NCBI GenBank assembly: GCA_018350325.1
Contig: JAEVLN010000005.1
Span: 3,420,142 to 3,484,141, forward strand
Origin: Globodera rostochiensis
Taxonomy: Eukaryota > Nematoda > Chromadorea > Rhabditida > Heteroderidae
DNA: 64,000 nucleotides
Reading direction: 5' to 3'
Part shown: one piece after another, positions 42,001 through 53,249 of the stretch
How the letters are laid out: each line of letters opens with the position of its first letter
Numbering within the stretch: position 1 is the first letter of the stretch
The notes under the pieces: generated by a model
Database searches by the model: none
Seen by the model: the letters and a program-made list of their open reading frames with translations, nothing else
What the model was told of the DNA's origin: nothing
Program-made: the position numbers and the translations under genes

Positions 42001-42720
42001 AATTTTGCGGATAAGAATTTTGCGGACAAGAAATTTGCGGATAAGAAAGTTGCGGACAAGAATTTTGCGGACAAGAATTTTGCGGATAAGAAAGTTGCGG
42101 ACAAGAAATTTGCGGATTCATTAGAAATTAAAAACCAACAATTATTTTTTAAATTAACAGCACAAATCATTACATTAGTTTTGTTTTCACTTAATACGTT
42201 AATTACCAACAAATAATGAAATGAGAAATCTAATGGCATCGACAATTCAGGCAGCGTTTCCTTAAAGAGCACCCTCCGTTTTCTAAGTATTTTGTTAGAC
42301 AATTTAAATGCTAGCAGTTTTTCATTAGGCTTATAATTGAAATTTGAAATGAAAGAAGAGGAAGAATTGATGCAGAATAAACTTCACCCTTATCTTATTG
42401 ATCGAACGCGCGGAATTGCGGAACAACCTAAGCTTACGAAATACATAAATAATGATATCGCACTTAGTGATTTGGTGATGGTGTTTGACAATCAACCACA
42501 AAATGTCCGCGATTACATTCATCATCTTAACGCTATTCAATATCGACTTTCAAAGAGTGGCATTGAAGATTTGATTTGATTTCTCATTTCATTATTTGTT
42601 GGTAATTAACGTATTAAGTGAAAATAAAGCTAATGTAATGATTTGTGCTGTTAATTTAAAAAATAATTGTTGGTTTTTAATTTCTAATGAATCCGCAAAT
42701 TTTTTATCCGCAAAATTCAA
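42001..42720. mobile_element. Inverted-repeat element with 15-bp terminal array
   Basis: Left arm 42001-42232 and right arm 42578-42720 are inverted copies. The unique part of the arms (about 120 bp, with TTGGTAATTAACGTATTAAG) is nearly identical. The outermost part is a 15-bp unit, AATTTTGCGGATAAG or AAGTTGCGGACAAG, repeated eight times on the left but about twice on the right. The ends are TGAATTTTGCGGATAA on both sides. The interior holds an 80-codon frame. No target duplication was recognised. Confidence 0.75.
42337..42579 (+). CDS. Unassigned ORF inside the inverted-repeat element
   Basis: An 80-residue frame reads MKEEEELMQNKLHPYLIDRT, then ALSDLVMVFDNQPQNVRDYI and ends SKSGIEDLI. It starts shortly after the left arm and its stop falls at the border of the right arm. 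Its composition is protein-like, but I do not recognise a domain and it is too short for a transposase. It may be captured host sequence or a relic of the element's own gene. Confidence 0.3.
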   Translation: MKFEMKEEEELMQNKLHPYLIDRTRGIAEQPKLTKYINNDIALSDLVMVFDNQPQNVRDYIHHLNAIQYRLSKSGIEDLI

Positions 42721-43306
42721 AACACCACTTGGACGAGGACGGTTAAAAAGTGTTATGGGTTTGGATCCGCTTGAGTGCGACCCAATTATTTGTCGTTTTT
42801 CCTCTGTCTCATACCCTTCTCACATTAAAAAAAAATTTTTTAATAAATTTGAATAATTTTATAATTAGCAAAAATTCATTTTTGGTCAATTTTCATAACA
42901 AAGATGCTGATTTTTTTGAGAAATTTTCCCGGCAGCGCCTGTCGGCACCGCCGGAAACAATTTTAAGAAAAAATCGCTAAACGGTACGACGAGTAATGAA
43001 TATAGAAGAAAAAAATGGTAAAAATTAATGTGCAAATGGATGTGTGAAAATTGCACTTTTTGCCATTTTTGACAGAATCTCTTCAAATCCTGACATATTT
43101 TTATCAAATTTAGACTTTTTTGTACTAATTTTGTTTATAATTATTTCAAATGGTTATGCTATCGAACTGATTGTGAGGCATGAATATCAATAAATCTTTT
43201 AAATTTAATGAATGTATTTATTATCAAAATGAATTTAAACTTTGGAAAGATTTTAAGTTTATGTCAAATGCCTAAATCGCTATTTTCCAAATCATTGACC
43301 ATTCAT
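42721..43306. other. Spacer with SINE tail and hairpin
   Basis: 42750-42785 (GGGTTTGGATCCGCTTGAG) matches the SINE end at 20154. A reversed GGTGCCGACAGG-type hairpin is at 42931. The stretch from 43200 is family 3' flank. Confidence 0.45.
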
Positions 43307-44188
43307 TCAAATACTCCCCGAATTCGAGGGCCCAATTTTCTGGACATTTGCCGCGGCATTCTCTTCAACAAAATGTCCATCGACAGAATTTGGATGAAAT
43401 TGCTGTCGTTTAAATTGCTTTTTCCATCTAGCCAAAGTGCGTGTTCCAATTTTTAAAATTTTTGCAATGTTCTCATCTCTAATTTTAGGATTTTTGTCCT
43501 TAATTTCATAATAAAGTTTCATCAATTTCTTTTGTTCGCTGTGGGTATATTTTTTTAGTACTGTAAAAGAATTTAATTAATAAAAATAAATAATAAAATT
43601 GGGCTCCAAATACTCACCGGTTTGGCCAAGTTTTCGTTTCCAATTGTAAATTGTTGCAACACTAAGGCCCAACTCTTTTGCAACAGTTTTATCTAATTCA
43701 TTTTTATATGAGTTTTTGAATCCGTCCCGCTTTAACTCGGCTTTCTTTTCATCAAATTTTTCTACCAAAATTTTTTTTCGCTCATTTTTTGGATTTCTTT
43801 GAATTAAGGCAAATTCTTTTTTCCATTTATATATTTTTTTGCGACAGACTTTTAAATGTTTAGCAATTTTCTCCTCAATTTGATTCCATTCTTTTTTTGA
43901 ATACTTTCCTTTTTGCTTGAATTCTTCTTTAATTGCGTGGAATTTGTCAGCAATTTTACGTTTTTCGTTTGAAGAAATTATGTTCTGTTCTTCGCCATTT
44001 TTGACATTATCAGAGTGATCAGACTCTGTCAGAGGAGGATTCTGATCAGTTGAATTGGGTTCAATTTGGGTGTTCTGCCGGTCGATTTGATGATGGACAT
44101 TTTGAAAGTTTGTTGGCGCCGTTTCGGCTCTGTCGAGTAAAGTTGTTGGAGTGTATGTCACCAAAATTAAAATCCAAAATTCTTCCAT
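43307..44188 (-). CDS. Secreted triple-HTH protein lacking the GEGWWD motif
   Basis: Exon 1 is 44188-43618, the intron 43617-43561 (GTGAGT to TTTTACAG) and exon 2 43560-43307, giving 274 residues. The signal peptide (MEEFWILILVTYTPTT) is followed by LLDRAETAPTNFQNVHHQ: an in-frame deletion has removed the whole FDEIFGEGWWD segment. Only one short repeat (IEPNSTDQ) is left. HTH1 (IAKHLKVCRKKIYKWKKEF), HTH2 (VAKELGLSVATIYNWKRKL) and HTH3 (IAKILKIGTRTLARWKKQF) are intact. Its recognised upstream block lies about 1.26 kb away at 45446-45520, separated by inserted DNA, so expression may be altered. 44189-44275 is nearly identical to 50073-50165. Confidence 0.78.
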
Positions 44189-45445
44189 TTTATTTGGGCT
44201 AAAAACCGCTGATAGGGACACTTATATAATCCAATTAATTTTCTAATTTAAACGGAAAATTCGATATTGGAAAACATGGCCACTCCGTGAGAAAGAGAAG
44301 AGCAGAGGTACAATGTATTACATGGTCATCCTTGTTGGCGCAGGCGCTGGACGAAGGAGGTGCCAGCCAGCCTCCCCCCAATATGGGGTCGTCCCCGACC
44401 TCGACCCTCGACATGGCCATGCCCGGCCTCCTCGAACTTTTTTATGCGATAGGCGATGTGCCCAAAAAGGCGATAAATGCGATATATATATGGCGCGATA
44501 GCGATTTATATCCCTGGTTCATGCTGTACCAACAACACCTGCTGAGGGGGGGGGGGGGGAAAGTTATAAAAGACGACATTGTAATGGGGCCAAGACAACG
44601 AATGGGGACAGGAAACGATAATGTAAACTCCCAAGGGTGCCATATGGCCCTAGTTCGACACGGTTAACATGGCCAGGATTTGGGCAGCAGTTTAGTGCCA
44701 CATACCGAGCGTTCGTTCAGAAATGCTTTTATCTGCTGTTGAGCCTTAGAGGCAAAGCAGAAAGAACGGTAAATTGAATATGCCAACAACTGCAAAATAC
44801 GGTTTTGACCAAGGGCAAGATGGGGAATTCATGTTAATGCCGGTGAAAAACAAATTCCCAAGGGCAGAATAGTAAGAAATTTTGAAAAAAAAGAGAAAGA
44901 ATCAAGGAAAAAGTGGAAAACAGTCGGGTGGAGGGAGAGAAAGTTTGAACGAAGCCATAACTTTGAGAGAAGAAGCAATTCGTTGCACAAGAACGAGATG
45001 TAACGGAGAAAATGGATAAGATAACTACCCTAGAAAACTTTAAAAAAGTTATTTATTTTGCTATTGTTTCCAAATTAGAAAAAGATAATACCTAAATTAT
45101 TTTTTAAACAAATTCTTAGGTTGAGGTTCTAATTCGAAAAAGTAAAAGTTTAATCTTTCGGGATGCATTTTTCTGATTTTATTGCATTTAAAAGGGTTCA
45201 CCCAGTGATTTTTTTCTCAAAAAATTTTTTGGGGAGGGCCCCCCCCCCCAGCTGAAGTAGTAAATTAGGTGAAATGAAGAAAAATTTTATGATAGATGAG
45301 CATATCGCCAAACAATTTGATAATTCCCCACCCTGTAATTATTCCCCATGGGGGATTAAAACAGTATATATGGTAGTCTGACAAATTTCTTATAAATAAA
45401 AATAATAAAATATTACAAATTATAATATTATTTATTTTTGATAAA
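44189..45445. other. Inserted DNA between gene and upstream block
   Basis: After the family leader (44189-44275), unrelated DNA starts at CATGGCCACTCC and ends GGGATTAAAACAGTATATATGGTA (45350-45374). Parts match 51955-52110 (AATGGGGACAGGAAACGATA, ATTTGGGCAGCAGTTTAGTG). Poly-G runs occur at 44550. Frames such as 44287-44667 have no recognisable motif. Confidence 0.5.
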
Positions 45446-45520
45446 ATTTATTGAAAGTAATAAATGACAGCCCACAATTGAAATGGGCATTCGTATAATT
45501 ATTCCACCCGAATCCATATT
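45446..45520 (-). promoter_or_regulatory. Family upstream block, distal to the 44188 gene
   Basis: Minus strand: GAATATGGATTCGGGTGG, AATAATTATACGAATGCCC, ATTTCAATTG and TGGGCTGTCATTTATTACTT. Confidence 0.65.
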
Positions 45521-45599
45521 CTCTATTAAAAATTTAAAATAAAATCATTCAATTTATTCATGTGATATTGAATAATATTATTCTTAAACATAAATAATA

Positions 45600-45980
45600 T
45601 CCAGTCCCATGAATAATCTTTCTTTTTTTGCACTAATTCAATCAATTTTTAATTTTGGCAAATTCCCTCAAAAATGGTCTGAATAAAAAATCAATGGAAA
45701 AAATTCTTTGCCATTCCATTCATTTATTTTACCCCAACCAAACAAAATATGCTATCCAAATTGATGCTTATTTTATGCTTAATTCTTTTTTTTGACTTTA
45801 CAATTCCCGGAACCGATTGAAACTGTTGTTGTACGTACTGCTCTGGTCAAAGCCAGGCAAAATGTTGCTGAACACGATGGTGCCCGGCGCTGGAAGCGGT
45901 TCAGCATAATTTTGTTTTTAAATAATCGTCGTTTTAGCTGCTGGTTTTGTGGCAAAACGCTTCCGTTGACGCATTGAGGA
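45600..45980 (+). pseudogene. Second duplicated secreted gene, Cys-rich, broken
   Basis: The ATG at 45749 starts MLSKLMLILCLILFFDFTIP, a strong signal peptide, then GTD and a TGA stop. Past the stop the frame gives NCCCTYCSGQSQAKCC before another stop, so a short cysteine-rich mature peptide may have been encoded. About 150 bp upstream (TTTTTTGCACTAATTCAATC, AATTCTTTGCCATTCCATTC) match the minus-strand region 61320-61440, showing the promoter and start were duplicated. An alternative 61-codon frame at 45792 seems a shadow. A hidden intron near the stop cannot be excluded. Confidence 0.4.
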
Positions 45981-46149
45981 TTGACCTGGACGTGTGGACT
46001 TTTGAGGGTTGAAACTCAGAAATTCTTTTTACCCATTACAATTCTTTGCCACTTTGCTCCGAGAAATTTTTGATTTGTAAAAAAATGATACATTTTTTCC
46101 GATCAACGCACGGGAAAATTTCATTTATTTTTTATTTATTTATTTTGCC

Positions 46150-46640
46150 GTTCGAAGGGCACCTGATGAGTGTCTCTTACACGACGCATAAAGTAAATGC
46201 TGAATGAAGAAAATATATGGGGATTTAGAGTTTGAAATTGAGAGGTGGATTGTGACGTTTTTATTGAATGATTTTGTGAAAAATTTGATTACATTTTATT
46301 AGGACAATTCGGGTGAAGTATTTTTGCACATTTTCGAGTTTGTTAATATGCTTTTTGGCTGAAGTGGACCATATTTATAAGACGTATTTCAGGATGGGTC
46401 GGACGTTTTGAAGCCTAGGGACCAGAGTGCGTGATCTGAGGTGGTTATCAGTCGAAGTAGTTGATGATATGATCTGAGGTATGCTTTCTTTACAATTTCA
46501 TTTATATGGTTGTTCGAAGGAGAGTTCATTATCAACTGTTATGCCTAAGTCTTTGGCATGCGCGAAGGTTTGGAGTTGGAGGTTATCAATGTAGTATGAG
46601 TTGTTTTGGTTGTTTTTGCCAATGGGAAATTGCCCTAAAA
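46150..46640 (-). pseudogene. LINE reverse transcriptase C-terminus, decayed
   Basis: On the minus strand: NNSYYIDNLQLQTFAHAKDL and GITVDNELSFEQPYK, then TLVPRLQNVRPILKYV, KHINKLENVQKYFTRIV. The K-D-L-G-I-x-x-D-x-x-L-S-F, Y/N-V-R-P-I-L-x-Y and K-L-E-N-V-Q-x-x-F-T-R segments in that order mark the thumb end of a LINE reverse transcriptase. Several stops and shifts interrupt it. It may belong to the same element family as 540-1205. Confidence 0.75.
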
Positions 46641-48871
46641 TTTTGGAATTTTTCATTAAAAAGTTCGAATAAAACCAATAAAATAAACAAAAAAATTTTT
46701 ATGATTTTACATATTTTTTGATTTTTGGTTAAAAATTTGAAGAAAAAAATTTTCAACCCAAAGACCCGAAACCCGAGAGCCGAAACCCGGCTTTTTTCTC
46801 GACCCGAGACCCGATTAGTGCATTAATTTGCTTAAAACTTCATTTTTTCTTCTTTTAACGTTTAATTAAGTAAATTTAAAACCTTTTTGGATATTCTTTA
46901 ACATTTTTCGAAAGTTGAAATTTTTGAAAAAATTCCGGTAGTTTTAATTGTCAAGCCAACTCATCGCCATCCTGTCCATCTCTACACCAGCGCCATTTGA
47001 GCGCCATGCCATTTCAGCGCGATTTTTCCCCTTACTTTTTATGCAAATGTTCAATTTTCAGTTTTTTTTTTTTTGAAAATGACTAAAAGTTATCGTTAAA
47101 AAGATGAATTGGTTTTCAAAAGTCAGAAATCAATGTTTTGGGGTGCATTTCTTGAATTTTGGTCAAAAATGCCAAAATATGCAAAATATGTTATTTAACT
47201 TGACAAAAGCTCAAACCAACGCGAAAAGACTATTTTTAAGCCGTATTCCTCAGAACATAACATATAATCCGAGCCCTGATCATTTTATTCAGTAAATTTT
47301 TCGAAAAATGGCTAAAAATGGACTTTAAAAAATTTATAAAAAGACGATGAGTTGTCGGATCTGGAAGCGTTTTTTTGTGTTCGATGTAGAATTAAATTAA
47401 GCAAAAATTCAGTACATTTTTTTGTTTATTATTTGAATTGTTGACAGCTCAAACGTAGGTACGTTATTATAAATCTTTCATGTGAAGCAGGGTTGCAGCG
47501 GGTTACCCGAAATCCGAGAGCCGAAACCCGGTCTTTTTCCAACCCGAACACCCGAAACCCGACCCGAGATTTTTTAAGGGGTGGACCCGACCCACATTTT
47601 TCTTAACCCGAAACCCAAAACCCGACCCGAGGTTTTTGGGTCGGGTTTCGGGTCGAAATCCGGGTTTGAGGGGGGGGGGGGGGGGTCGGCGGTGCTGATA
47701 GGCGCCGCCGAGAAAATTTTAAATTTTTGACTCGATTTGTTAAGGAAATTGGTCCAAAAACTGTAGAATTTTGCCCAATTTCTCGTTAAGGGGGGGGGGC
47801 TGAATAAATATTAAGTAAAGAATTCGCTTCGAAATTTTCTCAATGAAATCCTCCAAACAGTGAACGTGTTGGGCGTTCTTGAGAGGGGGGGGGGGGGGGG
47901 CGGGGGGGGGAGAGAGGAGGGGAGCACAGTTACAAAACCCAAGTAAGAATGTTGAGCCAAAATCAGAATAACATTTTTAAGATTCGATCCCTCCAGGTCA
48001 GAGGGAAATTGTCCTAAAATTTTAGAATTGTTCCCTAAAAATTTCGAATAAAACAAATATTTTCAAAATTTTGGTTGCAAATCTCTTAACAAATTGATTC
48101 AAAAATTCAAAATTTTCTCGGCGGCGCCTATCGGCACCGCCGACCCCCTCCCCCAGAAGAAAGCAGAATTTTCAAAAAAAAAAGAGGCTATTTTCGGCGG
48201 CTGGTATAATACTCACAGATTTGAAGAACCCTAACAGCATAAACTTGGATAAAAAGTTGTTTTGCTCCATTATTTATGATTTTACACATAATTTTGAATT
48301 TTGTTTAATTTTTTAAAGAAAAAAAATTTTCAACCCGAAGACCCAAAACCCGAGAGCCGAAACCCGGCTTTTTTCTCGACCCGAGACCCAAAACCCGACC
48401 CGAGATTTTTTGGGTCGACCTGACCCGAAACCCGACCCGACATATTTCTTAACCCGAAGACCCGAAACCCGACCCGACATTAAATGTGATTAATAATCGA
48501 GATTTATTGGTTTTTATTTTATTTCGAAATTAAAACTACAAAATTTTTTGACAAATAATTGACTTTCCATTGACTAAGAAGATAAATTCTCGATTATTAA
48601 TCATTTTGATTTGCTAATTCATCAGATAACGGAAGTATATTCTTTACATGAAAGAAATTTGCAACGTTTTATTTTATTTCATTTTTATTTAAGCAATTTT
48701 AAGCTAATTTAATTATAATAACTGTCGGGAAATCAATTTAAGGAAAGTTTTAAAATTGTTCAAAAGTTTAGGAAAACGAAAAATGAGCAGCGTCCTGCTA
48801 CGAATTCAACGAAAGGAATAGAAAGAAATCGTTAACAGATTTGGTGAGTTTTTCAATCATTTGCCATTCAT
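46641..48871. other. Repeat-rich spacer
   Basis: CCCGAAACCCGACCCGA word arrays occur at 46755-46815, 47490-47665 (starting CAGGGTTGCAGCGGG) and 48330-48480. GGTGCTGATAGGCGCC is at 47688 and the reversed hairpin at 48119. Poly-G runs are at 47670 and 47885-47910. No supported gene; 47104-47295 is an unassigned frame. Confidence 0.45.
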
Positions 48872-50072
48872 TCAAAGGCTCCCCAAATTCGAATTTTGAA
48901 TTTCCTGAACATTTGCCGCGGCATTCTCTTCCACGACAGAATTTGGTTGAAATTGCTGTACTTTAAATTGCTTTTTCCAAATATACAAAGTTCTTTTTCC
49001 AATATTCAACATTTTGACAATTTCCCCGTCACTAATTTTAGGATTTTTGTCTTTAATTTTATAATAAAGTTTCATCAATTCCATTTGTTCGCTGTAAGAG
49101 TGTTTTGGTTCTAAATACCTCGACTGATAATTTTTTAACTCTATTATTTTATTTTTACATACATTTTCACACCTATCTTTGCTTATTATTCAAAAAATCA
49201 ATTTTTTGTTAAAAAATTTTAACTTTTTTGAATTTTAATTCTTAAAAATTTATCCCGTAAACCAAATTTTTTGAAATTCTCTTGAGGTGCATTTTTGGTT
49301 TTATTTGTTATCAATTCCTTTTTTACGTTATGGGAGTGTTATGTTGTGGTGCTATAAAAGAATTTTAAAAATTACAATAAATAAATATTAAATAGGGCTT
49401 AAAATACTCACTGGATTGGCCAAGTTTTCGTTTCCAAGCGAAAATTGTTGTAAAACTGAGGCCCAATTCTTTTGCGGCAATTTTATCAATTTCGTGATGA
49501 TAAGAGTTTTTGAATCCTGCCCGTTTTAACTCGGCTTTCTTTTGATCAAATTTTTCTACCAAATGTTTACATTCTTCTTTTTCATAGAACTTTCGGCATA
49601 GGCCAAATTCTTTTTTCCATTCATATATTTTTTTGCTATTTACTTTTAAATGTTTAGCAATTTTTCTCTCAATTCGAGTTTTTTCTTTTTTTGAATATTT
49701 TCCTTTTTGCTTAAATTCGTCTTTTATTGCATGGAATTTGGCAACAATTTTACGTTTTCGCTCATCTTCAGCAATATTTTCATTTGTTGAATTGGGTTCA
49801 ATTTGTCTAATCTGATCAGTTGAATTGGATTCAAGTTGTCCAATTTGGGTGTTCTGTCGGTCGATTTGGTGATGGACATTTTGTCCAAAGTTTGTTGGCG
49901 CCGGCATTTTCAAATCTTCGGCGGCTTCATCTTTGTCCCACCAGCCTTCTCCGAATATTTCTTCAAATGTTTTGAGTGGCGTTTCCTCCAATTTTACTTT
50001 TACGGATTCGGCTTTGTCCAGGGAATTTGTTGCAATGAATGCCATCAAAATTAAAACCCAAAATTCTTCCAT
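48872..50072 (-). CDS. Secreted triple-HTH protein with enlarged intron
   Basis: Exon 1 is 50072-49412. Exon 2 is 49110-48872 if GGTATTTAG at 49111 is the acceptor, giving an in-frame 299-residue protein. The intron is then 301 bp instead of about 55, because some 240 bp were inserted. That insert contains an older acceptor with the first 20-odd bases of another exon 2 (49351 downward), which runs into a stop after nine codons. The signal peptide is MEEFWVLILMAFIATNS; EEIFGEGWWD is intact, with two altered repeats (GQLESNSTDQ, RQIEPNSTNE). HTH1 is IAKHLKVNSKKIYEWKKEF, HTH2 AAKELGLSFTTIFAWKRKL and HTH3 IVKMLNIGKRTLYIWKKQF; the tail lacks DGHS. Its upstream block is 2.1 kb away at 52195. Confidence 0.72.
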
Positions 50073-50735
50073 TTTATTTGGGCTGAAAACCGCTGATATG
50101 GACACTTATATAATCCAATTAATTTTCTAATTTAAACGGAAAATTCGATATGGGAAAACATGGCCACTCCGCGCCAATCCGTTAGAAAGAGAAGAGCACA
50201 GCCACCCTCCCCCCAATATGGACCCCGACATGGCCAACCCCGGCCTCCCCGACCCCCGACTTTCTCGCCCCCGAGGGGTCTGGGAGGAACCCTAAAAAAG
50301 AACGGAAAAAGCGGGCGCGGGAATAAAGCAGCATTGTGAATATTCCATTCTTTGTAAACAATCAATTTAGAGATTACCCGTCGGGAAATGACTAAGCAAA
50401 GGGGTCCCTAGTAAGTATAGCTAGAAGTCGGGATACTAACCCCCAGGAAAAGGGGATATTCGTGACAAGTGGTGCAACGGCTGGGCTGAAAACGCAGAAA
50501 ATCAAAACTTGGAAAAGGCTGTGCCCACTATCCGAACCGGGTGAATTCGAAATAATCAAGCCAGAATTGAGCACGCAGTTTTGGATCATTCGGGAGAAGT
50601 ATCAAAGATAGAAACCGGGAAAGCTGAGATAATTGTCAGCATCAATAAAAAAATGGCTATAGGAGCCATGGTGGCAAACCTAATCACCCGAATGAGAGAA
50701 ATTCGACCAATAATTGAGTCAGATCAAAGAATTAT
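50073..50735. other. Leader and inserted DNA, no other gene seen
   Basis: 50073-50165 is the family leader. From CATGGCCACTCCG the DNA is foreign and contains CGACCCCCGAC words. Frames at 50132-50589 lack recognisable motifs. Confidence 0.4.
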
Positions 50736-50743
50736 ATAGGGAC

Positions 50744-51901
50744 CAGTGTTTTCCTGTTCCAGCTTGGCCTGTTCTGTTCCTGTTCTGTTCCTGTTCTGTT
50801 CCTGTTCGTGTTCCTGTTCTATTCTAGAATTTAGAACAGCACAGGAACAGGAACAGATTCAAAATCCTTGGAACAGGAACAGAACAGGAACAGAACAGGA
50901 ACAGAACAGGAACACAACAGGAACAGAACAGGAACAGAACAGGAACAGAACAGGCCAAGCTAGAACAGGGTAAAAATTGAAGAATTGAACTTTTATTGAG
51001 TAATATATTTGAAATTTTCCAATTGTTCAGTATGATCTCAGGTGGCGTAGTGGTTAAACTGTGTGACGTGATTCAATTTTGGCTAAGGTTCAACTTTCCC
51101 TAGTGAAAATCTTTTTTATTCTTTTTATTTTACTCCCTGGTGTGGTGTAATGGTGAGTGATATGTGATGCCTGGGGCTGTGGGTTCGAACCCCCGACTTT
51201 GTAAATGATTTTTTTTTCTCTCTTTTTATGAACTTTGATGGTAATTAAAAATATTTTAGATTTAATATTTTTTGAAGACATATAATTTTTTATTTGTTTC
51301 ATTAAACTTGAGAAAAAAATCATAGGGGGACCCTTTTGTTTTGTTTTTAAAAATCAAGACCAATTTTTTTAACAATTCCATCAAAATCTTCAAAAAATGG
51401 TTGCAAATCCCTTAACAAATTAAGTCAAAAATTCAAAATTTTCTCGGCGGCGCCTATCGGCACCGCCGACCCCCCCCCCCCCTGATGTAAAGCAGAATTC
51501 TCAATTTGAATTTGAGTTGCTCCCCATTCTCAAAATTGGGTCGCCCCCGACCTTCGACATGACCAACCCCAACCTCCTTTAAGTCTCGTGTTTTTGAGGG
51601 TCAATCTCGAGTCTCGGGGTAAAGTCTTGGTAAGGTTAGGTCTCGAGCATCACTAGGAAGTGATTGAACACTTTGTCCAATGCATCATCAATTAAAATTT
51701 CAGACTGAATTTCACTCGGAAAATTTTTAATTTGGAACAGTCTAAGAACAGTTAACTCTGTTCTGTTCCTGTTCTGTTCCTGTTCCTGTTCTGTTCCCGA
51801 GGTCGGAACAGAACAGGAACAGAACAGACAGGCTGTTCTAAGATTTTAGAACAGAACAGGAACAGGAACAGGTTCAAAATTGTTGGAACAGGAAAACACT
51901 G
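50744..51901. mobile_element. Non-autonomous hAT-like element, 1158 bp, with AACAGG words
   Basis: The ends are perfect 17-bp inverted repeats, CAGTGTTTTCCTGTTCC, at 50744-50760 and 51885-51901. ATAGGGAC is duplicated exactly (50736-50743 and 51902-51909). Two large palindromic arrays of GGAACAGAACA words (50760-50970 and 51745-51890) occupy the ends. The interior holds a SINE (51035-51215) and a GGTGCCGATAGG hairpin (51444), probably nested insertions. Confidence 0.9.
51035..51215 (+). repeat. Composite tRNA-derived SINE
   Basis: Two tRNA-like heads lie in tandem. The first has GGTGGCGTAGTGGTTAA at 51041. The second, GGTGTGGTGTAATGGTGAG near 51139, ends with GGGTTCGAACCCCCGAC at 51181-51197. 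The same two-head order is found on the minus strand at 63350-63500. A and B boxes imply an RNA polymerase III promoter. Confidence 0.65.
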
Positions 51902-52104
51902 ATAGGGACTAAATAAAGTAAGGGAATACAGAGTGTTTATGAGTAAGCTGGCTAATACAACGAATGGGGACGGGAAACTATAAAGTAAACTCGCGAGGGT
52001 GCCATAATCCTATTTGGACCCGTTAACATGGCCAAGATTTGGGCAGCAGTTTAGTGCCAATGCAGGGGATAAAAACATACCGGGCGTTCAGAAATGCTCT
52101 TATT

Positions 52105-52194
52105 AAAACAGTATATACGGTAGTCGTGACAAATTTCTTAAAATAAAAAATAATAAAATATTACAATATTATAATAATATTTATTTTAGATAAA
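52105..52194. repeat. TACCGTATATAC element end
   Basis: ATTAAAACAGTATATACGGTA (52106-52126) is the right end of the inserted DNA that separates the 50072 gene from its upstream block. It is followed by family leader-like sequence, exactly as at 45374. Confidence 0.6.
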
Positions 52195-52320
52195 ATTTAT
52201 TGAAAGTAATAAATGACAGCCCCACAATTGAAATGGTCATTCATATACAATCATATTCTTTAATAATTACTCTTTTGAACTGGGGCCAAATCAATATTCT
52301 GACATTCATTTTTCTAAAAA
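52195..52320 (-). promoter_or_regulatory. Family upstream block, distal to the 50072 gene
   Basis: Minus strand: GTCAGAATATTGATTTGGCC and CCAGTTCAAAAGAGTAATTA, TTAAAGAATATGATTG, GACCATTTCAATTG and GGGGCTGTCATTTATTACTT. Confidence 0.68.
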
Positions 52321-53029
52321 TGGCGTCATTTTGTGCTTTGTTTTGGCGGGGAAACCGAATTTAATAATAAATTCGCACTCCGCTCTGAATGCATTTACGG
52401 TTGCAAGATTGCGTCCTTAAAGGCTAACTAAATTCGGATTTGTAAAAAGGCTGCTACATTTTTTAAAATTAAAATGGCATTTCTTTTGGTCAACTTTGAA
52501 GTGCTTGCTGGCTCCATAAATCGACGTCTTCTTCGCTAAACCCAAAATTTCACATTTGTCACGGGCGATAAACGTTCGGCGCTTTGATTAAGTCGGTGAA
52601 CGGACGACTTTTGTGCGTAAGGCTGTCGGTTTGAAGCCGAAAGCTACGGTTCGCTTCTAATAAACGGCAAAAAATTTGATTTTTTCTGCTTTCACTCATT
52701 TAAATTTTTGACTAAATAAATGATAAATTGTGGCATTAGGTTACCTTTTTAATGTTTTTAAAATATTTTTGGTCCATTTTTGCAAAAAAATTTACAAAAG
52801 CAAATTTCCGACAAATCCTCTGATGATGCTGACGAATTGTTATTGCAAATTTTTTGTTTATTGAATTGAAAATGGAATAATAAAAGCATTGATTATGTTT
52901 AGCTTAGTTGGTTCCATGAAGCATTTCAAAGGTCCTGGCGCCCAGTTGAACGACTCCGCAATCGACCGCCATTTTTATAAAATATATTATTACATATTTA
53001 CAAGAAAATAATTACGAAATATCATGAAT
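52321..53029. other. Spacer, no gene seen
   Basis: No recognisable coding or repeat feature. Frames are short. Confidence 0.4.
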
Positions 53030-53185
53030 ATTGTATCTATGAGATGTCAAGAATATTGATTTGATCCCGGTTCAAATTATGGAAAAATTTTTATGAGATG
53101 TCAAGAATATTGATTAGGGTGGGATAATTATTAAAAGATGCCCATTTCAATCGTGGATTGTCATTTATTACTTTCAATCATTTTT
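53030..53185 (+). promoter_or_regulatory. Family upstream block for the 53250 gene
   Basis: ATGAGATGTCAAGAATATTGATT occurs twice (about 53040 and 53095), separated by GATCCCGGTTCAAAT. Then ATAATTATTAAAAGATGCCC, ATTTCAATCG and TGGATTGTCATTTATTACTT. It ends about 70 bp before the ATG. Confidence 0.7.
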
Positions 53186-53249
53186 ATCAATGCTATTTGT
53201 TCATATTGTAAAGATTTGTGATTTAACCATATCGAATTTGCCGTTTAAA

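Noticed and set aside
51041..51197. A functional tRNA gene
   Set aside because: A and B boxes are present, but the sequence cannot form the acceptor and anticodon stems in the needed order; a SINE explains it better.
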